Source: Photobacterium iliopiscarium
GTDB taxonomy: Bacteria > Pseudomonadota > Gammaproteobacteria > Enterobacterales > Vibrionaceae
Assembly: GCF_003026395.1 (NCBI RefSeq)
Contig: NZ_PYOO01000015.1
Location: 1-64,000, forward strand
Reading direction: 5' to 3'
Length of the DNA: 64,000 nucleotides
Under the pieces are notes generated by a model. The model did not search any database. It saw nothing but the letters and a program-made list of their open reading frames with translations, and had not been told where the DNA came from. A program made the position numbers and the translations under genes. Every line of letters starts with the position of its first letter. Position 1 is the first letter of the stretch. Shown piece after piece: positions 51,540 to 60,300 of this stretch.

Positions 51540-51551
51540 AATCTTACAGTA

Positions 51552-51580
51552 AAGGTTGCTCATATGTAGCGGCCTTTTTT
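51552..51580 (+). terminator. Terminator of brnTA
   Basis: AAGGTTGCT and AGCGGCCTT pair over nine positions with two G-U pairs and run into six T. It resembles the hairpins at 49866 and 50782 in sequence and placement. Confidence 0.8.
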
Positions 51581-51609
51581 ATGCCTGGTTGATACGATTT
51601 AGCGCTGTT

Positions 51610-51638
51610 AATACGCATAAAGATCTAATATGTTAAAT
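51610..51638 (+). other. dif-like sequence 3
   Basis: AATACGCATAA, seven bases (AGATCTA), ATATGTTAAAT. It shares ACGCATAA and TGTTAAAT with site 2 at the same spacing and matches the XerD arm at 10 of 11 bases. A hairpin follows directly, as at site 2. Confidence 0.45.
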
Positions 51639-51665
51639 ACCGTCCAATTTAAGGCGGTATTTTTG
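51638..51665 (+). terminator. Hairpin after dif-like site 3
   Basis: TACCGTC and GGCGGTA arms with a T-run (ATTTTT). It is homologous in sequence to the hairpin after site 2. Confidence 0.6.
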
Positions 51666-51675
51666 CATGTGAGGT

Positions 51676-51690
51676 AGATTTAAAATAAAT
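51676..51690 (+). repeat. Third copy of the 15-bp motif
   Basis: AGATTTAAAATAAAT, identical to 49800-49814 and in the same orientation. The two direct copies bracket about 1.87 kb that includes the hypothetical gene and brnTA. Confidence 0.7.
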
Positions 51691-51699
51691 GTAACATTA

Positions 51700-51720
51700 G
51701 TTACGGTATTTTACCGTAAC
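51700..51720. repeat. Inverted repeat before the relic gene
   Basis: GTTACGGTA (51700-51708) and TACCGTAAC (51712-51720), perfect 9-bp arms around three T. It is placed like an operator or leader hairpin for the short reading frame at 51740. Confidence 0.5.
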
Positions 51721-51739
51721 TACAAAAAAGGCGATTAAG

Positions 51740-51852
51740 ATGGCTAACGCATTAAAAAATGAGCGTTTTAAAGATCACCTGTAAAAGATAATTACACAGA
51801 ATTATTTACAGGGTCTGTAGATTCAATTAATAAGTACAACCCGCACGAATAG
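51740..51852 (+). pseudogene. Frameshifted small gene relic
   Basis: An ATG with AAGGCG 9 nt upstream opens a 14-codon frame (MANALKNERFKDHL, stop 51782-51784). Another frame, from 51781, continues with protein-like sequence for 23 codons (VKDNYTELFTGSVDSINKYN..) to a stop at 51850-51852. Together they look like one small coding sequence broken by a frameshift, probably the remnant of a third islet unit. I do not recognise the product. Confidence 0.4.
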
Positions 51853-51861
51853 ACATAAGCT

Positions 51862-52806
51862 CTAATGCCCATACAAGACATCAAAATCAGGAATGTTCTG
51901 CTCCCAAATAGGCAAATCTTCGCCAACAATTGACTTTAGAATCTCGATAAATCGCTTCGTTTTAATAGGTGCATCTCGATGTGGGTACACCGCATAAATA
52001 GTTCCAAAATCATCAATATTCAAATGAGTCATAATAGGTATTAGTTTGCCTTCAATGATCTCATCATTAAGCATTTGCGCAGAAACAACCGCCAATGTAT
52101 TTCCCGCCAATACACTTTTGACCATCATTTCTACATCATTAACTTTATAAATAGCATTAAGCTTAAATTGATGTTCGTTTTTATTTTCATCAAGATAGTT
52201 AAATTTATCAATTAATAATCCCGGTGCCGAATAAATGGTTGCGGGTAACGTTTCTAATCTTTTAATTGTCTCTATTTTTCCGTGTTGTTTAATAAAATCA
52301 GCAGAAGCGACAATTAATAAACGACTTCGAGCAATCTTTCTTGATATCAAGCTGGAGTTTTTAGCCTTACCAATTCGAAACCCAATATCAAAACCTTCTT
52401 GCACTATATCAACCATTCTATCTTCTAATCTAAGTTCACACTTCACATCAGGATATTGATGCTGAAAAATAGAAATCGCGTCTTGTACATATTGACGACC
52501 AAACATCATAGAACTGGTGATCTTCAATGTTCCTTTGGGCTCTGAACGATAATTTTGAGTTAAGCGATGAGTATTTTCTAATAGTTCTCGCAATTGCCGC
52601 GCTTGATTTACCATTTCACTACCAACAGCGGTTAATGATAACGAACGCGTAGTACGATTAAGTAATCGAACTCCCAGCTCCTTTTCTAAACGGCTTATCT
52701 GTTTTGATATTACAGAGCGATCTATATTTTTCTGCTCTGCCACATTAGTAAAAGAGCCCTGTTCTGTCACTTCAAGCAATAATAATAAACGTTCAGAAAA
52801 ATCCAT
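51862..52806 (-). CDS. LysR-family transcriptional regulator
   Basis: This 314-residue regulator has an N-terminal winged HTH (about 1-62: LLLLLEVTEQGSFTNVAEQKNIDRSVISKQISRLE) and a C-terminal effector domain with the CrgA-type features GTLKITSSMMFGRQYV and GFDIGFRIGKAKNSSL. The effector is unknown. It is divergent from an enoyl-CoA hydratase-family gene with 177 nt between, so it probably controls that gene. Its end is 10 nt from the relic at the islet edge. Confidence 0.9.
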   Translation of the reverse strand: MDFSERLLLLLEVTEQGSFTNVAEQKNIDRSVISKQISRLEKELGVRLLNRTTRSLSLTAVGSEMVNQARQLRELLENTHRLTQNYRSEPKGTLKITSSMMFGRQYVQDAISIFQHQYPDVKCELRLEDRMVDIVQEGFDIGFRIGKAKNSSLISRKIARSRLLIVASADFIKQHGKIETIKRLETLPATIYSAPGLLIDKFNYLDENKNEHQFKLNAIYKVNDVEMMVKSVLAGNTLAVVSAQMLNDEIIEGKLIPIMTHLNIDDFGTIYAVYPHRDAPIKTKRFIEILKSIVGEDLPIWEQNIPDFDVLYGH

Positions 52807-52983
52807 ATAAGCCTTATGAGAATAAAGAAATAAGCCATCGGTGCAATATTAGCATCAATCTTATGCTCATAACGGTGTTTTTCTCATCTAATGGATTGCT
52901 TATAGTTAACTCAATGACGAAAAGGAAGTCATTTAACGTTACCGTATTTAGCGAGCCTAGTAGGCTATTTAGAGGAAATTATT

Positions 52984-53796
52984 ATGAAAACACTATCAAT
53001 TACTAGCCAAGGTGGTATCGCAACAGTAACCATCAACAATCCACCAGTGAATGTATTAACTATTGATCTAATTAACGAAATTAATGCGTTTGTACTTTCC
53101 TTAAAAGACGACCGAGATACAAAAGTGGTTGTATTTAAATCACTGCACGAAACGTTCTTTTTAGCACACCTTGATCTTAATGTGATTAACGGTACTCAAG
53201 GTGGACAAGCAGCTTCTATTGAGTTCAATCACATGATAATGAACATCAAAGCGATGAAACAAGTCTCTGTTGCCGTGGTTGATGGCGTAGCTCGTGGCGG
53301 CGGTGACGAATTTGTAATGGCATGTGATCTTGCTTATGCCACTGAAAATGCAGCATTTGCTCAACCAGAAATTCACGTCAATATTCCAACTGGCGGCCAA
53401 GGTGCGGTTCAATACGCAAGAAGAATGGGCAAAAACAAAGCATTACAAGCGCTATTATTAGGTAACGACTTCACTGCACAACAAGCTGAAAAACTAAATA
53501 TTATTACTCAGTTTGTGCCTAAAGCAGAAATGAATGCCTTTTTAGAAATGACACTTGACATCATTAGCAGCTTAGAAATTCGTGATATCGTGATGTACAA
53601 AGAAATCATCGCAGCGTCAATTACAGACGAAACCGCAGGCGCAGAGCTAGAGTTACGCTACTTTTTAGAGCGTGCAAAAGAAGAAAAAACCGCGATGATT
53701 ATCTCTACATTTCTAAAACATGGCGGACAAACTGAGCGTGAAGCAAAAGATATGCAAGGTATCTTTATGGACACAGCTGCCGAATTATCAAAATAA
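52984..53796 (+). CDS. Enoyl-CoA hydratase/isomerase-family protein
   Basis: This 270-residue protein has the crotonase fold. The N-terminal TVTINNPPVNVLTIDLI and the oxyanion segment VVDGVARGGGDEFVMACDLAYA are present. The two glutamates used by hydratases (in GGGDEF and in FAQPEIHVNIPTGGQG) are kept. The usual AGAD acyl-binding turn reads LAHLD (FFLAHLDLNV), which is less common. The substrate is unknown and no beta-oxidation partner is adjacent. AGAGGAAA lies upstream of the ATG. It is divergent from the LysR gene and ends in a hairpin. Confidence 0.88.
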   Translation: MKTLSITSQGGIATVTINNPPVNVLTIDLINEINAFVLSLKDDRDTKVVVFKSLHETFFLAHLDLNVINGTQGGQAASIEFNHMIMNIKAMKQVSVAVVDGVARGGGDEFVMACDLAYATENAAFAQPEIHVNIPTGGQGAVQYARRMGKNKALQALLLGNDFTAQQAEKLNIITQFVPKAEMNAFLEMTLDIISSLEIRDIVMYKEIIAASITDETAGAELELRYFLERAKEEKTAMIISTFLKHGGQTEREAKDMQGIFMDTAAELSK

Positions 53797-53811
53797 TAGA
53801 AATAAATAACG

Positions 53812-53842
53812 CCCTGAGTAAATCTCTTTATTCAGGGTGGTT
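53812..53842 (+). terminator. Terminator of the hydratase-family gene
   Basis: CCCTGAGTAAA (53812-53822) and TTTATTCAGGG (53827-53837) with a 4-nt loop and one G-U pair, followed by TGGTTTCT. Confidence 0.65.
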
Positions 53843-53943
53843 TCTATTACCACGCAAATTACTGCCATTTCTCTTCAGATCATTTATTGGCTGTTCCGTA
53901 AATAAATTTCATATTAACGCGCCGCAACAACCTAACATCAACC

Positions 53944-54954
53944 TCAATCTTTCAGCCCCAATTTCATCATGTTTTCATTCACAATCGCGACAGGTAATGG
54001 AATATAACCGTCTTTTTGCACTATATTCTGACCATCACTGGATAAAATAAAGCGTAAGAATTCTTGCTCCATCGGTGCTAAAGCTTTGTTGGGGTGTTTG
54101 TTGATATATAAATACAAATAGCGTGATAGTGGATAATTACCGTTGATAGAATTCTCTACCGTGGCTTCAACATAATCAGAGCCTTCACGGGCAACAGGAA
54201 TAGCGCGTATCCCCGTGGTCTTATAGCCAATACCTGAATAACCAATCGCATTGAGCGAGGTTGAAACAGACTGCACTACCGAAGCTGAGCCCGGTTGTTC
54301 ATTAACGTTATTACGAAAATCGCCACGACATAAAGCACGCTTTTTAAAGTCACCATAAGTGCCAGATACAGAATTACGACCAAATAATTGAATATTACGC
54401 TGCTGCCAACTATTGGGTAAGCCTAGTTGTCCCCATTGAGTAATTGGATCCAATGCGCCACAACGTAAGGTACGCGAATATATTGCATCTAGCTGCTCAA
54501 AATTGATGCCTTTAAGCGGGTTATCTTCATGCACAAACACGGCTAACGCATCCACCGCCACTTTAATTGCGGTTGGTTTATAGCCGTATTCTTTTTCAAA
54601 TGCTTCAACTTCTTTGGTTTTCATTAAGCGACTCATTGGCCCTAATTGTGCCGTCGCTTCCACCAGCGCAGTCGGTGCTGTTGATGAACCAGATGCTTGA
54701 ATTTGAATATTAACGTTTGGATATTGACGTTTAAAAGCCTCTGTCCAATAGGTCATTAAGTTAGCTAGCGTATCCGATCCCACCGACGATAAATTACCCG
54801 AAATTCCGCTCACTTTAGAATAAGGTTGTAACTGAGTATCGACCTCGGCTATCGAGGTCGTCGCTGCCATAACAGGCGCTAATGCCATCAAACTCCACAC
54901 ACTGAGCCCGCTCATGGTTGTGGTGATCATTTTTATTAGTGGTGACATTAGCAT
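53944..54954 (-). CDS. pstS: Phosphate-binding protein PstS
   Basis: This 336-residue periplasmic protein binds phosphate for the Pst transporter. A signal peptide of about 31 residues ends ALAPVMAA. The mature part has phosphate-binding loops [18 protein letters not shown] and [21 protein letters not shown] lies 6 nt before the first ATG. It starts 19 nt after phoR, so it is cotranscribed with phoBR. Its transporter genes pstCAB-phoU are over 5 kb away past the islet. Confidence 0.95.
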   Translation of the reverse strand: MLMSPLIKMITTTMSGLSVWSLMALAPVMAATTSIAEVDTQLQPYSKVSGISGNLSSVGSDTLANLMTYWTEAFKRQYPNVNIQIQASGSSTAPTALVEATAQLGPMSRLMKTKEVEAFEKEYGYKPTAIKVAVDALAVFVHEDNPLKGINFEQLDAIYSRTLRCGALDPITQWGQLGLPNSWQQRNIQLFGRNSVSGTYGDFKKRALCRGDFRNNVNEQPGSASVVQSVSTSLNAIGYSGIGYKTTGIRAIPVAREGSDYVEATVENSINGNYPLSRYLYLYINKHPNKALAPMEQEFLRFILSSDGQNIVQKDGYIPLPVAIVNENMMKLGLKD

Positions 54955-54973
54955 TAGGTATCCTTACCTTTTA

Positions 54974-56302
54974 TTAGTGATCATTAGTCGCGGTATGTGG
55001 CAATGCAGTATCAACCACTAATCGACTTGGCAACGTGAATGAGAAGGTACTGCCCTTATCAATCTCGCTCTCTATTTCTAGATGTGCGTCGTGGTGACTG
55101 AGTGCATGCTTAACAATGGCGAGCCCTAAACCACTGCCGCCAGTTTCACGAGAACGGGCTTTATCAACTCGGTAAAAACGTTCCGTTAAACGGTGAATAT
55201 GTTGCGCCTCAATACCTTCACCACTGTCAGTCACTTCTAATCGTGGCCCTGTTGGTGAGCGATACCAACGCACATGAATAGCGGCATCATTCGGAGTATG
55301 TTTAACCGCGTTATAAACCAAGTTTGAAATGGCACTGCGAAGTTGATCATTATCGCCAAAGACTTTTAAGCTGCTATCAACCTCAAAGGTAAATGACTGA
55401 TCTTTATTACTACTGAGTGACATCGCTTCTTTTTCTAAAATATCAAGCATCGCAGGCACATCGACCATTTCTTCTAGTTCAATCGTCGGTGCAGCTTCAA
55501 TTTTAGATAACGTTAATAACTGCTCAACCAGCGCATTCATACGCGCTAATTGTTCGGTCATCACGCCATGAGCGCGATCCCACATTGGTCCCATTAGCAT
55601 TTCAGGATCTTGTGCCATTTCAAGATACCCTTGCAAGACGGTCATTGGGGTGCGTAGTTCATGGGACACATTGGCAAAGAAATTACGGCGCATGCCTTCC
55701 AGTTGTTTTAACTGTGACACATCGCGCACTGCCATCAGATATTCGCCCTCGGTGTAGCGCATGATCCGTAATTCTAGAGTACGGTCATAGTTCATCGGTG
55801 AGGTTATTTCTAATGGGGTATCAAAAGCTTGACGAGAAAGGTAGCGTACAAAATCGGGGCTGCGTAACAAATTACTGATAGGTTGACCGCTATCATCAGG
55901 CCAGCGCAAACCTAATAATTGTTGGGCTAATTTGTTGCACCACACAATATTACCTTCGCTACGAAACACCACCACCGCATCGGGCAATGATTCTGCACCA
56001 TTACGGAAACGACGAATTAAGGTAGTTAGTTCTTTGCGGCGGCGACGATTACGCTGTTGTAAGCGATAAATACCATTAAATAGTGGCTCCCAACTGCCAG
56101 AGCCAGAAGGCGGCGTTAAGCTACGATCTTTCCATAACCAATTCGACATTTTAAGTTGATTATGAAAATGCCACCCCAGTTGGATCCAACTCGCGATCAA
56201 TAAAAACCACGGTAAGTAGCCAAAAATAACGCCAAGTATAAGCCAAGGTAGATAAAATAATATCAGCTCCCCAACCAACTTTTTCCATGTCAATCTTTCC
56301 AC
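54974..56302 (-). CDS. phoR: Phosphate sensor kinase PhoR
   Basis: This 442-residue inner-membrane histidine kinase phosphorylates PhoB when phosphate is low. Two membrane segments at the N-terminus (about 12-45, [20 protein letters not shown]) have almost no periplasmic loop, as in E. coli PhoR. A PAS domain (about 95-200) follows. The H-box [16 protein letters not shown] gives phospho-His214, and the catalytic domain has the N-box [10 protein letters not shown] and [13 protein letters not shown]. It lies 152 nt after phoB, with a long hairpin between. Confidence 0.97.
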   Translation of the reverse strand: MERLTWKKLVGELILFYLPWLILGVIFGYLPWFLLIASWIQLGWHFHNQLKMSNWLWKDRSLTPPSGSGSWEPLFNGIYRLQQRNRRRRKELTTLIRRFRNGAESLPDAVVVFRSEGNIVWCNKLAQQLLGLRWPDDSGQPISNLLRSPDFVRYLSRQAFDTPLEITSPMNYDRTLELRIMRYTEGEYLMAVRDVSQLKQLEGMRRNFFANVSHELRTPMTVLQGYLEMAQDPEMLMGPMWDRAHGVMTEQLARMNALVEQLLTLSKIEAAPTIELEEMVDVPAMLDILEKEAMSLSSNKDQSFTFEVDSSLKVFGDNDQLRSAISNLVYNAVKHTPNDAAIHVRWYRSPTGPRLEVTDSGEGIEAQHIHRLTERFYRVDKARSRETGGSGLGLAIVKHALSHHDAHLEIESEIDKGSTFSFTLPSRLVVDTALPHTATNDH

Positions 56303-56378
56303 ATGTTTACTCCTAACAGCAACGGAGTAACACAGTGGTTCCGTTACGCTATTTTTCTATTCGATAAAACCAACACAA

Positions 56379-56416
56379 CCTTCATTGTTATCATAGGCGC
56401 ATGATAATAATGAAGG
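56379..56416 (-). repeat. 16-bp inverted repeat between phoB and phoR
   Basis: CCTTCATTGTTATCAT (56379-56394) and ATGATAATAATGAAGG (56401-56416) pair at 15 of 16 positions around a 6-nt loop (AGGCGC). On the minus strand it follows phoB by 39 nt and is trailed by T/G-rich sequence. It may attenuate transcription from phoB into phoR-pstS. Confidence 0.65.
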
Positions 56417-56454
56417 TAACGAGTTTGCCACGGCTGATAAGCACAATGGAATAT

Positions 56455-57144
56455 TTACATGCGGGTTGAAAAACGGTATCCCGCCCCACGAACCGTTTGA
56501 ATCATCTTATCGTGACCATCATTCTCAAGTGCTTTACGTAAGCGACGAATATGGACATCAACAGTGCGATCTTCAACGTAAACATTGGTGCCCCACACAT
56601 TGTTCAACAGTTGCTCACGGCTATAAACGCGCTCTTGATGAGTCATAAAAAAGTGCAACATCTTAAACTCAGTCGGCCCCATGTCGAGTGGCTCATCGGC
56701 TGAGGTTACGCGATGTGAAACGGGATCTAATTTCAATCCTTGAACGTCAATCACATCATCTAAAGCCGTTGGTGAAGCGCGACGCATAACGGCTTTCAAA
56801 CGTGCCATTAACTCTTTAGGTGAAAACGGTTTAGTGATGTAATCATCCGCACCCACTTCAAGACCACGTACTTTATCTTCTTCTTCACCACGGGCGGTTA
56901 GCATCACCACTGGAATTTGGCGAGTCAATTCATCACGCTTGAAATGCTTAATCAAGTTAATGCCAGAGCCTCCAGGTAACATCCAATCCATTAAGATCAA
57001 CTCAGGATACGGCTCACACATTTTTTCTAATGCACTATCGTAATCTTCAGCTTCTATTGCTTGATATCCATTTTGCTCTAGGACAAAACACAACATTTCG
57101 CGAATCGGTGCTTCGTCTTCTACTACAAGAATCCGTCTTGCCAT
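56455..57144 (-). CDS. phoB: Phosphate response regulator PhoB
   Basis: This 229-residue OmpR-type response regulator activates the Pho regulon. The receiver domain (about 1-120) has Asp53 in [14 protein letters not shown] and the conserved lysine in [13 protein letters not shown]. The C-terminal winged helix (about 130-229) has [21 protein letters not shown] and [13 protein letters not shown] Pho box precedes it, so it autoregulates, and the box before pstC places the transporter under the same control. Confidence 0.98.
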   Translation of the reverse strand: MARRILVVEDEAPIREMLCFVLEQNGYQAIEAEDYDSALEKMCEPYPELILMDWMLPGGSGINLIKHFKRDELTRQIPVVMLTARGEEEDKVRGLEVGADDYITKPFSPKELMARLKAVMRRASPTALDDVIDVQGLKLDPVSHRVTSADEPLDMGPTEFKMLHFFMTHQERVYSREQLLNNVWGTNVYVEDRTVDVHIRRLRKALENDGHDKMIQTVRGAGYRFSTRM

Positions 57145-57199
57145 AATAAAATCTACCTAGTCGTTTGTTTTCTCTGACATGCATCATTATGTGTGTTCA

Positions 57200-57218
57200 T
57201 TATGACACTTTTGTGACT
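57200..57218 (-). promoter_or_regulatory. Pho box upstream of phoB
   Basis: On the minus strand AGTCACAAAAGTGTCATAA has two GTCA cores 11 bp apart with an AT-rich spacer, as in the PhoB box. It lies 56 bp upstream of the phoB start and indicates autoactivation. Confidence 0.75.
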
Positions 57219-57242
57219 TTTTCAGATAAAGATGATTTTAAT

Positions 57243-57286
57243 AGAATCAATAACAATCGCTTAAAATACGTTTGCTATTTGATTCT
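57243..57286 (-). terminator. Hairpin between sbcC and phoB
   Basis: AGAATCAATAACAA (57243-57256) and TTGCTATTTGATTCT (57272-57286) form an imperfect long stem about 36 nt past the sbcC stop. It lacks a clean T-run but is placed as the sbcDC terminator. Confidence 0.5.
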
Positions 57287-57322
57287 ACAACAAAAATAAC
57301 CCAACACTTAATGGCAATATAA

Positions 57323-60300
57323 TTACCCTTTTATGATGATTTGGCTACGTCCACCGCCTATGGCTTCAACCGCAACTTGCACGCCAATTCGCTCAACTAA
57401 GGTGCTAACATGCGAGATAACCCCAATCTGACGCCCATCCGCTTGCAAAGCATCTAAGCAGGCTAATGCCATCTCTAAACTATCAGGATCAAGCGTACCA
57501 AAACCTTCATCAATAAACAGTGAACCGAGCTGGCGCGTATCAGCCGCAAGTGAGGCTAACGCTAATGCTAACGACAACGACACCAAGAAACTTTCGCCAC
57601 CAGAAAGCGATTCCACACTGCGGACTTCATCGCCCATATCATGATCGATAACTTGCAATGCTAATGGGCTACCAGGAACGGGTTGCAAAGCATAACGCGG
57701 GGCTAAATCTTGCAAATGTTCGTTCGCTGCTAACACCAATTGTTGTAAGGTTAGCCCTTGTGCCAAGGTACGGAACTTATTGCCCGTTGCAGAGCCGATT
57801 AACTCATTCATTTGTAGCCAGAGTTCGGTTTGGGTTTGTTGTGTCGCTAACGCAGAGCGTAAATCCCCTGCTTGTTGTTCCGCTTGCTCGGCATGGACTA
57901 ATTGTTGACGTAATTGAAACACCTGATCATCACTGTGCTGTTTTTGAGTTTGCCACTCAGCCATAATTTGTTGTTGTGAGCTCGCATCATTGCTGATGTC
58001 ATGAGCAGTAAACCAACCTGTCGCTAATTCAACCATTGGCTGATGATCAATATGTGCTTGTTGACGCTCTTTTAATACTGTTTGGCAAGCAGATAACGCC
58101 TGTTCGATCTGTTTAAGCTCAGCCCGTTGTTGTTGCAACCATGCATCATCTTTACTCAATAACGCGGTCAATTCAGCTTCGGTAAGGGCTAATTTTTCTA
58201 ACCAATTACCCCATGTTTGTTGTAACTGTTGCTGAGCTTGATTAGCTTCAACCAATTGCTGTTGAGCATGTTGATGGTGCGCTTCATTTGCCGCCATCGC
58301 TTCGGCTAACTGATTAAGCAGAGTTTGCTGTTGTTGTAATTGTTGTTGCTGGTATTCAAGCTCTGCTTTGGCTTTATGTTCAATGACATCTAACGATTGA
58401 TCACCAATGAGATCAAGCCGTTGTTGCCAATATAGCGTTTGTTGTTGCGTTAATTGATGATCTTTATTGGTCATCGTCTGTAACTGCTGCTCGCTATGCT
58501 CAACCCCACTGATTAACTGAGCTAATACGGGAGCAAATTCAGCCAACTGTTTTTCAAGTTGCTGTTGTTGGCTAACATTGGTTTGATATTGTGCTATTTG
58601 TTGCTCAAGTTCGGCGATAAAACTATTTTTACCTTGCTGAGATAATACTGTTAGCCACGCATCATTTCCGTAAATTGCATTCAATGCTTGTTGTCTTTGT
58701 TCGTAGACTTTTTGTTGGCTTTCACATTGTGACACTAACGCTTTTTGCTGTTCTTGCGCTTGCGTTTGTTGTTGCGACAATTGATGGTAGGTTTCTTTGA
58801 GCTCAGCTTGTTGATGACCTAATTGCAGTAATTGTTGCTGTTGCTGTTTAACCTCGGTGATCAGTTTTTTACGCTGCTCGCCTTGGGTTTTAATGGTCTG
58901 CATTTTCGCTATCGCATCATCCTGTGCTTGTGACCAATTGGCTTGATAATGTGCCAATTGAGCCACATCACTGACAGCCGATAAGCTAATTTCAGCCAAC
59001 GTTATCGCATCAAGATCAAGCGCCATTAAATCAGACCAATGACATTGTTGCTGACTGACTAATGTTTGAATATTCGCATTAAGCCCATCAATCTCTTGCG
59101 CTAATTCGGTTTGGGTGTGTTGATCTTGCGTGATGGTTTGGGTCAGTTGACGCTGCTCGGCATGAACATTTTGCAATTGTTGGGCTAGCTGCTGCAATCG
59201 CTGCTGTTGCTGACTAATAATGGTGGCAACTTGCGGATTATGTTGCTGGTATGGATGTTCAAGCGCACCACATAACGGACACGCTGCGCCCTCAATCAAT
59301 TGCTCACGATAATCAGTTAGGTTCATCACCGCGCGACTTTGAGTCAATTGGTGATCAACTTCTTTATGTTGCGCGTCTAATTGTAATAATTCAGGGGCTA
59401 GTGTGGTTAAACGGTGCTGATTATTGGTGATAGTTACCCCTAATGCCTGCTGTTGTAACTGCAATTTATCACGTTGCTGTAGCTGCCCATGCCACTTATC
59501 TAAGCCATATAAACTGTCTTTTAATTGGCTATTACACTGCTGATAAGCACTATAATCTTGACGTTGTTGATCTTGTATTTGTTCTAATTGAACAAGATCA
59601 TGCGCAGCAACTTGTGCTGTTAACTGTTGCTGTTGTGCCGCAAAACCTGACAGCTGTTGTTCTAAGTCAGCTTGTTGTTGAGTGATTGTGGTTAATGTTA
59701 TTTGACGTTGTTTGATATCTGCTTGCAGTTGAGCAATATCGGTTTGTGCTTGCTGAAATTGGTTAACGTTATCTTTGATCGCGTTATGCTGTTCGGCTAA
59801 TGCTTTCACCGCTTGCGTTGTCTCTAACTCAACCACCAGCTGTTGATACTGTTGTTGTGAGGTCTGTTGTTGCTGTTGCTGCTTTAATAATTGCTCACGG
59901 TTAAGCGCTAACGCGTTGGTTAACTGTGAAATTTGCAGTTGTAACTCATCGCGTTGCAACTGTAAGCCATGACGTTGTTGTTCAATGGTGGCTGCTTGCT
60001 TTAATTTTGGTTCTAGCGCATTAAACGCCTGTTGTTTTTGAGTCAGTAACTGTTGGCATTGCTCAGTACTTGCTTGCAATTGCGCTTGCTGTTGGTGATT
60101 TTCTTTTAAGGTAGCGCTACTTTGTTGCTCTGTTGCCGTCCACTTACTGACTTGCTGTTTAGCTTGTGCTAATAACGTAAAATCACCACGGGCAGGCAAG
60201 GCTTGTTCGTATTGTTGCAACTCTATATAACGCGGCGCTGCTTGTTGTTGAATGAACTCAGCTTGCTGTAACTGTTGTTCACCCTCTGCAATACGCTGTT

